A DNA stretch of 64,000 bases. Source: UBA6244 sp965140775 (GTDB lineage: Bacteria; Bacteroidota; Bacteroidia; Bacteroidales; F082). Shown here piece after piece: positions 9,601 to 17,604 of the stretch; position 1 is the first letter of the stretch; each line of letters begins with the position of its first letter. Below the pieces are notes generated by a model, which was not told where the DNA came from, did no database searches, and worked only from the letters and a program-made list of their open reading frames with translations. Both the position numbers and the translations under genes were made by a program. The DNA is taken from positions 992,001-1,056,000 of the forward strand of contig OZ223471.1 of the NCBI GenBank assembly GCA_965140775.1, in the 5' to 3' direction.

Positions 9601-10367
9601 TCAACGGTGGTGGGGAAATTATGTGTTTCTGCCTTGATGGACAGCACGGTATCGATGTCTTTGATTTTAAAATAGGCAGCGGTTTCTTGGGTGTCAGGTG
9701 CAAACTGCTCTATCTGTGGACCCAGGATGAAAGCCACATTGTCCTTGTATGCCGAAACCAGTGAATTGGGATTTGCTTTGGAAGTTTTTTTTATGAGGGC
9801 AAACAAACTTTCCTTCATTTCCACTCCATCAATAATAAACGTTCCGTTGAAAATCTTGTGGCGACAGTGTTCCGAGTTTATTTGAGCAAATCCATACACC
9901 TCCGAATCAGTGAGTTGACGACCAATTTGATCGGATACTTTTTGCAAATAGGCCACCTCTTCGGTACTCAAGGCCAGGCCTTCTTCCTTGTTATACTTGT
10001 CGATATCCCGGATGTGGCGGATGGGTGCCGGATTTTCGGGAATATTAAAAATTTGTTGATCTACGCCTTCAAATTTTTGCTGCAACATGGGATCGAATGT
10101 GTCGGAATCATCCGAAATCAGGGTAAATACTTCAATTCGTAGTACCCCATTAATGCCCATATTCTGGCAAATTTCAACTGCATTGGTGCTCCATGGAGTG
10201 ATCATTTCCTTACGGGGGCCAATAAAAATTCCCTGTAACGATTCCGATTTTACTTGTTTGGCTCCGTTAAAAAGCCATTTGAGTTTTTTTCGGTCGGATT
10301 CGGCTAAAATTTCCTTGATTTGGACTAAAAAGAACTCTTTTTGGTCGCGGGTAAAAAAATACACCAT
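6672..10367 (-). CDS. purL: Phosphoribosylformylglycinamidine synthase, single-chain type
   Basis: Catalyses the fourth step of purine biosynthesis, FGAR + glutamine + ATP to FGAM, in the cytoplasm. At 1231 residues it is the large form that fuses synthetase and glutaminase, not the split PurS/PurL/PurQ. The synthetase part includes KAETHNFPTTVEPFNGAATG and STTGGGGEIRDR-like ATP/FGAR sites (here GTGGEIRDRMAGGKG). The glutaminase domain occupies about the last 280 residues, with nucleophile cysteine in LSLGVCNGCQLM and the His-Glu pair in MMPHLERAF. It is monocistronic, with a TATCTTTG element upstream and the repeat-filled spacer downstream. Confidence 0.97.
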   Translation of the reverse strand: MVYFFTRDQKEFFLVQIKEILAESDRKKLKWLFNGAKQVKSESLQGIFIGPRKEMITPWSTNAVEICQNMGINGVLRIEVFTLISDDSDTFDPMLQQKFEGVDQQIFNIPENPAPIRHIRDIDKYNKEEGLALSTEEVAYLQKVSDQIGRQLTDSEVYGFAQINSEHCRHKIFNGTFIIDGVEMKESLFALIKKTSKANPNSLVSAYKDNVAFILGPQIEQFAPDTQETAAYFKIKDIDTVLSIKAETHNFPTTVEPFNGAATGTGGEIRDRMAGGKGSMPLAGTAVYMTSYTRNNSKRDWEFATPPRKWLYQSPEQILIKASNGASDFGNKFGQPLINGSLLTFEHNENGKAYGYDKVIMQAGGIGYAAKKDALKAIPEAGDVIVVLGGDNYRIGMGGGAVSSVATGEYGNQIELNAVQRANPEMQKRTMNAIRAMAESDENPIVSIHDHGAGGHLNSLSELVEDNGALINLNRLPIGDPTLSFKEILGNESQERMGLVIKEKSYPILEAVAKRERAPIYQVGVVKNDQTLVIQADNEECPVNLQLEYLFGQPPKTVLEDSGKQTGFATITYDPEKIEHHILQVLRLESVACKDWLTNKVDRSVTGKVAMQQTAGAIQLPLNNLGIMALDYQGKKGMATSLGHASISGLIDAGAGSRLAVAEALTNLVWAPIEGQIKGVSLSANWMWPAKNEGENARLYQAVQSLSDFVSELGINIPTGKDSLSMTQKYPDGETVFAPGTVIITAAGEVSDIKKAVSPVAFPHDEWPLIYVDFSKSAMELGGSSLAQTLNKVGHTCPDVDDPKYFVKAFNAIQTLIAEGVIKAGHDVSAGGLITTLLEMNFANCDHGMKIDLTGCKEKDVMRVLFSEKPGVVIQVSDAKRAAELFENENIQYVELGNTCEKRTLTITQSATEVVRLDIDRMRDVWYETSYFLDQKQSGYGHAHCRYRNYKYQDLSYSFHKSFSGKAKDLGIDINRRTPSGVKAAIIREKGVNGDREMAYAMYLAGFDVKDVHMTDLISGREDLSDVNFIVFVGGFSNSDVLGSAKGWAGAFLYNEKAARALENFYARKDTLSLGVCNGCQLMTELNLIYPKHPESVKMIHNESGKFESGFVNVDIPENKSVMLHSLAGTRLGAWVAHGEGKFSFPYFSDKYELVMKYSYDLYPGNPNGSDWSAAAICSNNGRHLAMMPHLERAFLPWQWPIYPENRKNDEVSPWIEAFVNAREWVIEHKK

Positions 10368-10402
10368 AATACAGCAGTTTTGGATGAGTCAAAAATCAGC
10401 TG

Positions 10403-10410
10403 CAAAGATA
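10403..10410 (-). promoter_or_regulatory. -7 element for purL
   Basis: TATCTTTG on the minus strand, 35 nt before the purL ATG at 10367. No purine-riboswitch-like structure was seen in the short leader. Confidence 0.55.
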
Positions 10411-10456
10411 GAAAACCAAAAAAGAGGAGCGGTGTCTTTTTTAAAAATCGCACATT

Positions 10457-11392
10457 TTATTTCGCGGGTTCTTCGGGAAGTTGTTCTTCTGACACGCCAA
10501 AAACCTCATGAGGTTCGTCATTGCCGATGGGTTCGATATGCAACAACACATCATACACGTTGGGCACTTCGGTTTTTATTCTTTTTTCCACCTGTTCGCC
10601 AATGTGGTGTGCTTCGTCCAGCGACATGCTTCCTTCCATTTCGATGTCGAGTACGATCATATATTGATTGGCCATTTTGCGTACCCTGATTCGGTGCGGG
10701 TTGGTAGCGCCTTCCACTCCTTTTACCGCAGTAAGAATTTGACGGTAAACTTCGGGAGAATCGACCCCGTCCATCAGTTCGCGGTTGGTTTCCATGAAAA
10801 TGCGAAAAGCAATGAACATGATATAAAAACTTACCAGCAACGCCGTAATGGTATCGATTACAGGTAGTTGAAACACAAAGGTAAATACCAATCCTACCAG
10901 CACCGACACCGAGATCACCACATCGTTTTGCATGTTGCGGGCATTGGCGATGAGCATGGCGCTTTCCACTTGTTTGCCGGTTTTGTGCAAATACCACGAC
11001 ATGAGCAGTTTGCCAAAAATGGAAACTCCAACAATGTAGAGTGCAAAATGGTCGGGCATGATGGGTTCTTCCGGAGTCATCAATTTTTCAAACGAAGACA
11101 GTGCCAATTGCGCTCCGGCGAAGAAGATGATAAACGACAAGGCTTTGGCTGCCAGCGTGTCAGCTTTATGGTAGCCATAGGCGTATTTGATGTCGGGCGG
11201 TCGGGCAATGATGTAAGCCGTGTAAAGGGTAATGAGCGATGTCAGGATGTCGCTGGCCGAATCCACGCCATCGGCAACCACGGCCAGACTTCCGGCAATG
11301 AGCCCCACGGAAATTTTAAGCAATGCCAGAAAGGCATTGCCGGCGATGGCAATTCGAGATGCACTGATAATTTTCTTTTCGCGAGGTTTCAT
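10457..11392 (-). CDS. Cation diffusion facilitator (zinc/iron efflux) transporter
   Basis: Inner-membrane proton-coupled efflux of divalent metal ions. A protein of about 311 residues, with six membrane helices in residues 15-215 and a cytoplasmic ferredoxin-like domain after 220. Metal-site acidic residues appear in VADGVDSASDILTSL (helix 2) and in the YGYHKADTLAAKAL loop; the C-terminal domain has MEGSMSLDEAHHIGEQVEKRI. The ATG at 11390-11392 is preferred over an in-frame GTG one codon upstream. It follows the trxB terminator, so it is expressed separately or by read-through. Metal specificity cannot be assigned. Confidence 0.9.
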   Translation of the reverse strand: MKPREKKIISASRIAIAGNAFLALLKISVGLIAGSLAVVADGVDSASDILTSLITLYTAYIIARPPDIKYAYGYHKADTLAAKALSFIIFFAGAQLALSSFEKLMTPEEPIMPDHFALYIVGVSIFGKLLMSWYLHKTGKQVESAMLIANARNMQNDVVISVSVLVGLVFTFVFQLPVIDTITALLVSFYIMFIAFRIFMETNRELMDGVDSPEVYRQILTAVKGVEGATNPHRIRVRKMANQYMIVLDIEMEGSMSLDEAHHIGEQVEKRIKTEVPNVYDVLLHIEPIGNDEPHEVFGVSEEQLPEEPAK

Positions 11393-11420
11393 CACATGCC
11401 CTGACTTGAGGTGTTCAAAG

Positions 11421-11459
11421 ATAAAAAAAACGGTCTTTTGAAGAGCTCAAAAGACCGTT
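11421..11459 (-). terminator. Rho-independent terminator of trxB
   Basis: A perfect 13-bp stem (AACGGTCTTTTGA at 11429-11441 with its complement at 11447-11459) and 5-nt loop is followed, on the minus strand, by eight T residues. It ends the trxB transcript. Confidence 0.92.
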
Positions 11460-11479
11460 CTGATCAAACTATTCAATAA

Positions 11480-12421
11480 TTATTTGTTTTCGCCCAGGAA
11501 ACGTTCACATTCGATGGCAGCCATGCAGCCTGTGCCGGCAGCCGTAATGGCCTGACGGTAGTGTTTGTCCTGCACATCGCCGGCAGCAAAAATACCGGGA
11601 ACGTTGGTAGCCGTTGAATCGGGTTTGGTGATGAGGTATCCGGTTTCGTCCATATCCAACTGACCTTTGAAAATTTCGGTGTTGGGCGTATGACCGATGG
11701 CCACAAAGAAACCTTCGATATCGATTTTGCGTTCTACTCCTGTTTTTCGGTTCACCACGATGGCGCCATTGAGGGCTTTCATGAATCCATTTTCGGTACC
11801 TACGATTTCTTTCACCTCCGAATCCCAGAGGATTTCGATGTTGGGTGTGTTCATTACACGATTTACCATGGCTTTGGAAGCCCGCAGCTCATCGCGGCGA
11901 TGAATGAGGTAAACCTTGTTGACGATATTGGCCAGGTAGGTAGCCTCTTCGGCAGCGGTATCGCCACCACCCACAACGGCCACATCCTTACCTTTGTAGA
12001 AAAACCCGTCGCAGGTGGCACAGGCACTAACGCCGCCCCCTTTGAATTTCTCTTCCGATTCCAGACCCAGGTATTTGGCAGTGGCACCGGTGGAAATAAT
12101 AACGGTTTCGGCCAGCAGTTCAGTTCCGTCGTCCACAGTAACTTTAAAGGGGCGTTTGCTGGAATCAATTTTTGTTACCATGCCCCAGCGGGGTTCCGTT
12201 CCAAAGCGCACGGCCTGTTTTTTCAGGTCTTCCATGAGGGCAGGACCATCTATTCCTTCGGGATATCCGGGGAAATTATCTACTTCGGTGGTGGTGGTAA
12301 GTTGACCGCCGGGCTGCATTCCCTCGTACATAACAGGTTTTAAATCAGCACGTGCGGCGTAGATGGCAGCAGTGTATCCCGCAGGACCTGAGCCAATAAT
12401 CAAACATTTGACAGTTTCCAT
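11480..12421 (-). CDS. trxB: Thioredoxin-disulfide reductase
   Basis: NADPH-dependent FAD enzyme that reduces thioredoxin in the cytoplasm. The 313 residues are the normal length for the low-molecular-weight type. It has the FAD motif GSGPAGYTAAIYAARA near the N-terminus, redox-active CATCDG at about residues 137-142, the NADPH motif VVGGGDTAAEEA, and the C-terminal FAD-contact stretch GIFAAGDVQDKHYRQAITAAGTG. Monocistronic, with a TATCTTTG element upstream and a strong terminator downstream. A thioredoxin-like protein is encoded at 46631, far away. Confidence 0.97.
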   Translation of the reverse strand: METVKCLIIGSGPAGYTAAIYAARADLKPVMYEGMQPGGQLTTTTEVDNFPGYPEGIDGPALMEDLKKQAVRFGTEPRWGMVTKIDSSKRPFKVTVDDGTELLAETVIISTGATAKYLGLESEEKFKGGGVSACATCDGFFYKGKDVAVVGGGDTAAEEATYLANIVNKVYLIHRRDELRASKAMVNRVMNTPNIEILWDSEVKEIVGTENGFMKALNGAIVVNRKTGVERKIDIEGFFVAIGHTPNTEIFKGQLDMDETGYLITKPDSTATNVPGIFAAGDVQDKHYRQAITAAGTGCMAAIECERFLGENK

Positions 12422-12467
12422 TATATTAATATTAGTCTGAATAAATCAATTTAGTAGCCAACGATGG

Positions 12468-12475
12468 CAAAGATA
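12468..12475 (-). promoter_or_regulatory. -7 element for trxB
   Basis: TATCTTTG on the minus strand, 46 nt before the trxB ATG. Confidence 0.5.
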
Positions 12476-12604
12476 ATGCCAAAAGCCCAGAAAATGTCAT
12501 CACATGCAGTTTATGTCATTTTGTCGGCACGTGGGAAGGAGAAGGGGGTGAAAAATTAAGTTTAATTTATGTGGCAAAGCTGGTGTTGCAATTAAAAAAT
12601 TGAT

Positions 12605-12612
12605 TATTTTTG
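12605..12612 (+). promoter_or_regulatory. -7 element for tRNA-Pro
   Basis: TATTTTTG, 45 nt before the tRNA 5' end, with a TTG at 12586-12588 as a possible -33 element. Confidence 0.5.
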
Positions 12613-12657
12613 CAGCCTTAAATACAAAAAGCCCTTTGGGGCGATGTTCTTAAGAAT

Positions 12658-12731
12658 CGGGGTGTGGTGCAGTTGGCTAGCATGCTTGCATGGGGTGCAA
12701 GTGGTCGCCCGTTCGAGTCGGGCCACTCCGA
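12658..12731 (+). tRNA. tRNA-Pro (anticodon GGG)
   Basis: A complete cloverleaf can be drawn. The acceptor CGGGGTG pairs with CACTCCG (one G-U). The D stem is GTGC/GCAT. The anticodon stem CTTGC/GCAAG encloses ATGGGGT, giving anticodon GGG at 12692-12694. The T arm is CCCGTTCGAGTCGGG. The discriminator is A at 12731 and CCA is not encoded. It reads CCC and CCU proline codons. A terminator follows within 11 nt. Confidence 0.96.
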
Positions 12732-12741
12732 CATTCCAAGA

Positions 12742-12770
12742 AAAGAGTCTGACTTCAGGCTCTTTTTTTT
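12742..12770 (+). terminator. Rho-independent terminator after tRNA-Pro
   Basis: AAAGAGTCTG pairs with CAGGCTCTTT around a 4-nt loop (one U-G pair) and is followed by a run of T. Confidence 0.9.
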
Positions 12771-12868
12771 ATGATTATTTTTTCGTCGAACTGATGGAAA
12801 ATTTCCCCAAGCAGTTGTTTTTCTGACATGTTTTTTTATTATGTTTGTTAATTAACGATGAATTGGGT

Positions 12869-13240
12869 ATGTATGAGGTTTTTTTTACCGAAGAAGGCAA
12901 TTTTACCAAGGTAGTTGTAACTGGCGAACGAAAATCTCATCAGGACATCGATGGCGCTTTGGCTTGGTTTAAAATTGCCCAGTACTGTGATGAACATCAA
13001 ACAAAAAAGCTTCTGGTTGTTTCAAAATTAACCGGTTCCATTTCTCAAATGTCTTCGTATGATGTGTCCAGATCGCTGGAACAATTTGGGGTAAAAAAAC
13101 ACATCAAGATCGCCTTTGTGGATACGTTAAATGAAGCGTTTAATGCCAATTCCTTTTCGGTAAAATTCACCAAGGGAAACGGATATGATATTGAATTATT
13201 TGCGGAAGAAACTAACGCGATTTCCTGGTTGATTCAATAG
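12869..13240 (+). CDS. Small STAS/SpoIIAA-like hypothetical protein
   Basis: A 123-residue soluble protein starting MYEVFFTEEGNFTKVVVTGE; an in-frame TTG 24 nt upstream is a less likely start. The alternating strand/helix pattern resembles SpoIIAA-like (STAS-type) proteins: an initial beta strand, a helix HQDIDGALAWFKIAQYCDEH, the strand KKLLVVSKLTGS, a later strand HIKIAFVDTL and a C-terminal ETNAISWLI helix. This is inference from pattern only; no motif was recognised. It stands alone after tRNA-Pro. No signal peptide or membrane segment. Confidence 0.6.
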   Translation: MYEVFFTEEGNFTKVVVTGERKSHQDIDGALAWFKIAQYCDEHQTKKLLVVSKLTGSISQMSSYDVSRSLEQFGVKKHIKIAFVDTLNEAFNANSFSVKFTKGNGYDIELFAEETNAISWLIQ

Positions 13241-13501
13241 AGGTTCGTTATTTGGTGACAGATTTTTTATCTGCTCAACTTAGACTGGTGAGTTTGGGGA
13301 AGGGCAGATGTGCAGAAAATCAGGCTAAGGTACTCAGGTTTTAGAAACTATCTAAAATTTTCCCATTGGAAAGGTCATGGGTGGATATATAGATTTTAGA
13401 CGGATTGTATCGATCTAACGGGGGAGGTAATAAATCAAATTGTAACTTTTCTGCCTGTGAGTAGCTACTAACGGAGTGCTAAAACAAAAGTAAGGCCGTT
13501 T

Positions 13502-14335
13502 TTAGTCGTTCTTTACACAGCGTATCGAGCAGCCAAAGTATTTTGATTGAGCAACCTCTTCGAGTGTGCCACGATAGTTAATCAGGTTTTTGAACCATGC
13601 CTGGTTTTCATTCTTTTCGGTTGAAGTCCACCAGTAACCGCCAATTCCTTCCGGACTGCTAAATCCACCATTCGTGGTTCTAAAACCTCCGGGAAGTGCT
13701 GAAAATCCTGACTTGTTTATGAATTCGGGCAACAAATCGCTTCCCACATCAGATGGCATGGAAGATGGATTCCATCCGGTTTTGGCTGCAAGTGATTTGC
13801 CAATCATTTCAGATGTTCCTTTATTTGAATTATGGCCATTTGCAACCAGGTAATTCTCCAGTTCTTGCCAGTCATTATCTGAAGAAACGTGCCACCCCAA
13901 TGGACAAAGCTTGCCTGAGCCGGCGGCGTACCAGTTGTATAATGCTCCATATTTGTTTTTGTTTGTTGATTCGTCGTTGTTATACCAACAATAAGCCGGT
14001 GTTTTCATATTGTACCATGCTTTGTTGTCAGTAACCAATTGAATGGGAGTGCCATCATTAAAAGTTTTGGTTTTAAGATTTTCAGCCATCCATAGTTGTC
14101 CACCAATCCGGATGGTTTTGTATATGTTGCCTTCGATATCTATTACCGTGCTTTCGGCGGCAATTTCGGAACCTGAAAACGTAATCATTTCTATTTCGGC
14201 AACCGGTATTGAAATAACTGAATTGTTCTTTTTATGAATGTTCATTATTTCCTGCGCCTTCATATGAAAAGAAAAACAGTAAAAGAAGAGTACTGCAAGC
14301 AACACAAATGATTGTACATTTTTCATTTTTTTCAT
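13502..14335 (-). CDS. Exported FISUMP-domain protein
   Basis: A 277-residue secreted protein. Signal peptide in residues 1-28 (VLLAVLFFYCFSFHMKAQ). A short stretch NSVISIPVAEIEMITFS, common ahead of such domains in Bacteroidota, precedes the FISUMP domain (Fibrobacter succinogenes major paralogous domain) from about residue 65 to the end. Characteristic pieces are VIDIEGNIYKTIRIGGQLWMAENL, YGALYNWYAA, CPLGWHVSSDNDWQELE, GGYWWTST and CSIRCVKND. The family is found on secreted surface proteins; its biochemical role is unsettled. No partner genes are adjacent. Confidence 0.88.
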   Translation of the reverse strand: MKKMKNVQSFVLLAVLFFYCFSFHMKAQEIMNIHKKNNSVISIPVAEIEMITFSGSEIAAESTVIDIEGNIYKTIRIGGQLWMAENLKTKTFNDGTPIQLVTDNKAWYNMKTPAYCWYNNDESTNKNKYGALYNWYAAGSGKLCPLGWHVSSDNDWQELENYLVANGHNSNKGTSEMIGKSLAAKTGWNPSSMPSDVGSDLLPEFINKSGFSALPGGFRTTNGGFSSPEGIGGYWWTSTEKNENQAWFKNLINYRGTLEEVAQSKYFGCSIRCVKND

Positions 14336-14880
14336 TTCAGTAGTTTTTAAGTTTGAGGTGAAATTTGACTAACTTAATATGATGATTCAAGGGCTTTAAG
14401 CTCAGTTGAATCAATATGTTGTGATTTGGCATGGTGTACCAATTAAATTAACCCCAAATTCCCCTTCAAATTTCACCAAATCTAACCATGATAGCGCCTC
14501 TTTATAAAGAACGATTCAAAGCCATGTTCGTGTAAAAACGGCTTACCTGATAGGGCAACTAACCGGCGTACATTTGGTTGCATATGAGGGTATTTGTTGC
14601 TATAAATGTATGAGTAAAATGAATACGCCGATAAAAAATTGATACTGATTTTTGGAAAAAACTGATGTGATGGGTTTGACTTGCTGCGGGAATTTACACG
14701 AGAGCTGTGTTTAGCTTAACAAACAAAAATTGAGGAACATACAAAAGTTTGGGCCAGTTATGGGGTTTTCTTTATAATGGTGTACCCAAGGTGAGTGGAG
14801 GGTGTTTGGTGATCTTGCATCTTCGCTAACTCCGCACTGACAGGAGGACGGGCATAATAAACAACTACACCTCCAAACAC
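14336..14880. other. Gene-free spacer of 545 bp
   Basis: No open frame with coding character, tRNA or strong hairpin was found. A weak inverted repeat pairs CCGGCGTACATTT near 14572 with AAATGAATACGCCG near 14616. No match to TAnnTTTG was found before the FISUMP gene. Confidence 0.5.
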
Positions 14881-15459
14881 TTACACAACCTTCCTCACCT
14901 GTCCATCCTTTAATACATACTTTTCACCACTCTCCAAACAAGTAGCCATGCCGTTTTCGTCGAAATGCAGGCGATGGCCAAATTCGCTCATCCAACCCAG
15001 TTGTCTGGCAGGATTGCCCACAACCAGTGCGTAGGCGGGGACTTCTTTGGTAACCACGGCTCCGGCTCCGATAAAGGCAAACTCACCGATATTGTGTCCG
15101 CATACGATGGTGGCGTTGGCACCAATGCTTGCTCCTTTTTTTACGATGGTTTGGCTGTATTGTCCGCGGCGATTAACTCCACTGCGCGGATTGGTCACAT
15201 TGGTGAAAACCATGGAGGGTCCCAGAAATACATCATCTTCGCAAATAACTCCCGTATAAATGCTTACGTTGTTCTGAACTTTCACGTTATTTCCCAAAAC
15301 TACTTCCGGAGATACCACCACATTTTGTCCCAGGTTGCAGTTTTCACCTAAGGTGCTGTTGGACATGATATGCGAAAAATGCCATATCTTGGTTCCTTTT
15401 CCAATTTGGCAGTGGTCGTCGATAACAGCGGTTTCGTGTGCAAAATATTCCTTTTCCAT
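14881..15459 (-). CDS. WbpD/WlbB-like UDP-sugar N-acetyltransferase
   Basis: A 192-residue left-handed beta-helix acetyltransferase. Hexapeptide repeats run over residues 10-155 (IGKGTKIWHFSHIMSNSTLGENC, VVVSPEVVLGNNVKVQNNVS, VKKGASIGANATIVCGHNIGEFAFIGAGAVVTKEVPAYALVVGNPA). FTNVTNPRSGVNRRGQY is typical of the WbpD/WlbB group, which acetylates the 3-amino group of UDP-2-acetamido-3-amino-2,3-dideoxyglucuronate using acetyl-CoA. The matching aminotransferase is encoded just upstream on the same strand, supporting the call. The dehydrogenase and oxidase steps of that pathway are not in the window. Confidence 0.85.
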   Translation of the reverse strand: MEKEYFAHETAVIDDHCQIGKGTKIWHFSHIMSNSTLGENCNLGQNVVVSPEVVLGNNVKVQNNVSIYTGVICEDDVFLGPSMVFTNVTNPRSGVNRRGQYSQTIVKKGASIGANATIVCGHNIGEFAFIGAGAVVTKEVPAYALVVGNPARQLGWMSEFGHRLHFDENGMATCLESGEKYVLKDGQVRKVV

Positions 15460-15486
15460 GGTTTAACAGGTTAAAATGATAATCAA

Positions 15487-15530
15487 TAAAAAAGCCGAAC
15501 TTCTGCAAAGGTGCAAAAATCCGGCTTTTG
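15487..15530 (-). terminator. Terminator or attenuator between aminotransferase and acetyltransferase genes
   Basis: On the minus strand CAAAAGCCGG pairs with TTCGGCTTTTTT around a roughly 25-nt loop that has a minor internal stem, and a T-tract follows. It sits between two genes of one pathway, so it may reduce rather than abolish expression of the second. Confidence 0.7.
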
Positions 15531-15547
15531 TAGCATTTGGATTGCGA

Positions 15548-16678
15548 TTACTTTTCAATAAATTCCATCACGGCACCAATAATTTCGTCTTGAATTTCTT
15601 CGGTGAGTTCGGTATGGATGGGCAACGACATAACGGTTCTGCTCAATTCTTCCGTTACCGGGAAATCTCCTTCGTTATAACGTGGATCGATGTAGGCTTT
15701 TTGCATGTGCAATGGCACGGGATAATACACGGCACATGCGATGCCCTTGTCGTTCAGGTGTTTCATGAGCGCGTCGCGATCTACTCCATTCAGCACCATG
15801 GTATATTGATGAAATACATGGGTGGTAAAAGGAGCGGTTTTGGGATAAGAAATTTTATCTGTTTTAGCGAAAGCGGCATTGTAATAATTGGCGGCTTTCA
15901 AACGGGCAGCACCATATTCATCCAGATGTTTCAATTTGATGTCGAGTACAGCGGCCTGAATGCTGTCCAGACGAGAGTTTACGCCCACCAAATCATGGTA
16001 GTAGCGAACGGTCATTCCGTGATTGACCACCACGCGCATTTTGGCAGCCAGCTCGTCGTTGTTGGTAAAAATGGCACCGCCATCGCCGTAGGCTCCCAGG
16101 TTTTTGGATGGGAAAAACGAGGTACATCCAATGTCACCAATGGTTCCGGCTTTTTTGGTACTTCCGTCTTCGCAGATGAATTCAGCACCAATTGCCTGGC
16201 AGTTGTCTTCAATTACGGCCAGGTTGTGGGCTTTGGCTATCTGCATGATAGATTTCATGTCGGCACACTGACCAAAGAGGTGAACAGGAATAATGGCCTT
16301 GGTTTTGGGGGTAATGGCATTTTTTATGGCCTCGGGATCGATGTTGTAGGTAACCGGATCCACATCTACCAAAACGGGTGTAAGTTGCAACAAGGCGATT
16401 ACTTCAGCCGTGGCAATAAAGGTAAAAGAGGTGGTAATCACTTCATCTCCGGGTTTTAGGTCGAGGGCCATCAAAGCTACCTGGAGGGCATCGGTGCCGT
16501 TGGCGCAAGGAATTACGTGCTTTACCCCCAAATAGGTTTCCAGGTTTTTTTGAAAACGCTGAACTGCGGGTCCGTTAATAAACGAGGTGGTGGAAATTAC
16601 TTCCTGGATGGCTGCATCAACCTCCGGTTTTATTTTCTGATACTGGCCGGCTAAATCGACCATGTTGTGTTTTATCAT
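15548..16678 (-). CDS. DegT/DnrJ/EryC1-family sugar aminotransferase (WbpE-like)
   Basis: A PLP-dependent aminotransferase of nucleotide sugars, about 376 residues. The fold-type I core includes the substrate stretch PCANGTDALQVALMAL, AVIEDNCQAIGAE, and the PLP lysine in TSFFPSKNLGAYGDGGA. C-terminal YPVPLHMQKAY and LPIHTELTEEI complete the family pattern. With the WbpD-like enzyme downstream it probably aminates C3 of UDP-2-acetamido-3-keto-glucuronate for a lipopolysaccharide sugar. The start is taken as the ATG at 16678, with another in-frame ATG at 16663. Frame further upstream would overlap the TATCTTTG promoter element. Confidence 0.9.
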   Translation of the reverse strand: MIKHNMVDLAGQYQKIKPEVDAAIQEVISTTSFINGPAVQRFQKNLETYLGVKHVIPCANGTDALQVALMALDLKPGDEVITTSFTFIATAEVIALLQLTPVLVDVDPVTYNIDPEAIKNAITPKTKAIIPVHLFGQCADMKSIMQIAKAHNLAVIEDNCQAIGAEFICEDGSTKKAGTIGDIGCTSFFPSKNLGAYGDGGAIFTNNDELAAKMRVVVNHGMTVRYYHDLVGVNSRLDSIQAAVLDIKLKHLDEYGAARLKAANYYNAAFAKTDKISYPKTAPFTTHVFHQYTMVLNGVDRDALMKHLNDKGIACAVYYPVPLHMQKAYIDPRYNEGDFPVTEELSRTVMSLPIHTELTEEIQDEIIGAVMEFIEK

Positions 16679-16717
16679 GCGTTTTTTATTGATGTTAATA
16701 ATTTCACAAAACGGTTG

Positions 16718-16725
16718 CAAAGATA
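16718..16725 (-). promoter_or_regulatory. -7 element for the WbpE-like gene
   Basis: TATCTTTG on the minus strand, about 39 nt before the chosen ATG. Confidence 0.5.
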
Positions 16726-16818
16726 GATAAAGTGCCCAAACTTGCCATTTATTGTATACTTTTTAGCACATTATTTAGTTAATATTTACTAACCGGCAGG
16801 GTTTCGTGATTTTCAGTT

Positions 16819-16826
16819 TATCTTTG
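16819..16826 (+). promoter_or_regulatory. -7 element for the outer-membrane protein/waaA pair
   Basis: TATCTTTG 17 nt before the ATG at 16844. Confidence 0.55.
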
Positions 16827-16843
16827 CCTTAAAATTCCAGCAT

Positions 16844-17602
16844 ATGTTCAAACGTTACTACCTCCTGATATTTGCCTCGATTTGGGTAACAGTTGCTCAC
16901 GCCCAGGTTAATCCTGCTGATTCGGCGGTGGGTGCTTTTTTGCCCACCGTGTCGTATGCCTATCAGTTTGCCGGAGGCGACATGACCAAAGAATACGGCA
17001 ACAATTCTACTGTTGGCGCAGCGGTTAAGTACAAAACCAACCGAAATTGGCTGTGGTCGGTGGAAATGAATTTTATTTTTGGAAGCGACATTAAAAATGC
17101 CGATTCCATCCTAAAAATGGTGGAAACCGACGACCATTTCATCATTGATGGTAACGGAACTTATGCCCTGTACACCCTCTACGAACGTGGATACAATCTT
17201 ACAGCCGGTGTGGGCAAAGTGCTCAACGTGTGGAGTGCCAACCCCAATTCGGGACTAATGCTTTCGGGTGGTGTGGGTTTGCTGGTGCATCGCATGAAAA
17301 TCGACAACCAACACCGGACAGCTCCCCAAATCATTGACGACTATGCCAAGGGTTACGATCGTTTGCGTGCCGGCGTTTCCCTCAACGAGTTTGTGGGATA
17401 TATGTACATGGGAAAATCTCGTTTGGTGAATTTTTATGCCGGATTTGAATTTGTACAAGGCTTTACTACCAGTCAGCGCGACTGGATTTTCGATTTGCAG
17501 AAAAAAGATACCGGCACCAACCTCGACTTGTTTTTTGGGGTCAAGGTGGGCTGGTTTTTACCCATTTATAACCGGGCTCCCGATCCATACTACTACAACT
17601 AG
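16844..17602 (+). CDS. Predicted outer-membrane beta-barrel protein
   Basis: A 252-residue exported protein with a signal peptide (residues 1-20, cleavage near AHAQ). The mature part alternates amphipathic strands rich in Gly and aromatics, such as YKTNRNWLWSVEMNFIFGS, GYNLTAGVGKVLNVW and LFFGVKVGWFLP. It ends in aromatic residues, as expected for a small barrel. No enzymatic motif is visible. It is separated from waaA by 2 nt, so the two are translationally linked. The pairing suggests an envelope role; the exact function is unknown. Confidence 0.7.
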   Translation: MFKRYYLLIFASIWVTVAHAQVNPADSAVGAFLPTVSYAYQFAGGDMTKEYGNNSTVGAAVKYKTNRNWLWSVEMNFIFGSDIKNADSILKMVETDDHFIIDGNGTYALYTLYERGYNLTAGVGKVLNVWSANPNSGLMLSGGVGLLVHRMKIDNQHRTAPQIIDDYAKGYDRLRAGVSLNEFVGYMYMGKSRLVNFYAGFEFVQGFTTSQRDWIFDLQKKDTGTNLDLFFGVKVGWFLPIYNRAPDPYYYN

Positions 17603-17604
17603 GT

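Noticed and set aside
12644..12826. Open frame across the tRNA locus
   Set aside because: It overlaps tRNA-Pro and its terminator completely.
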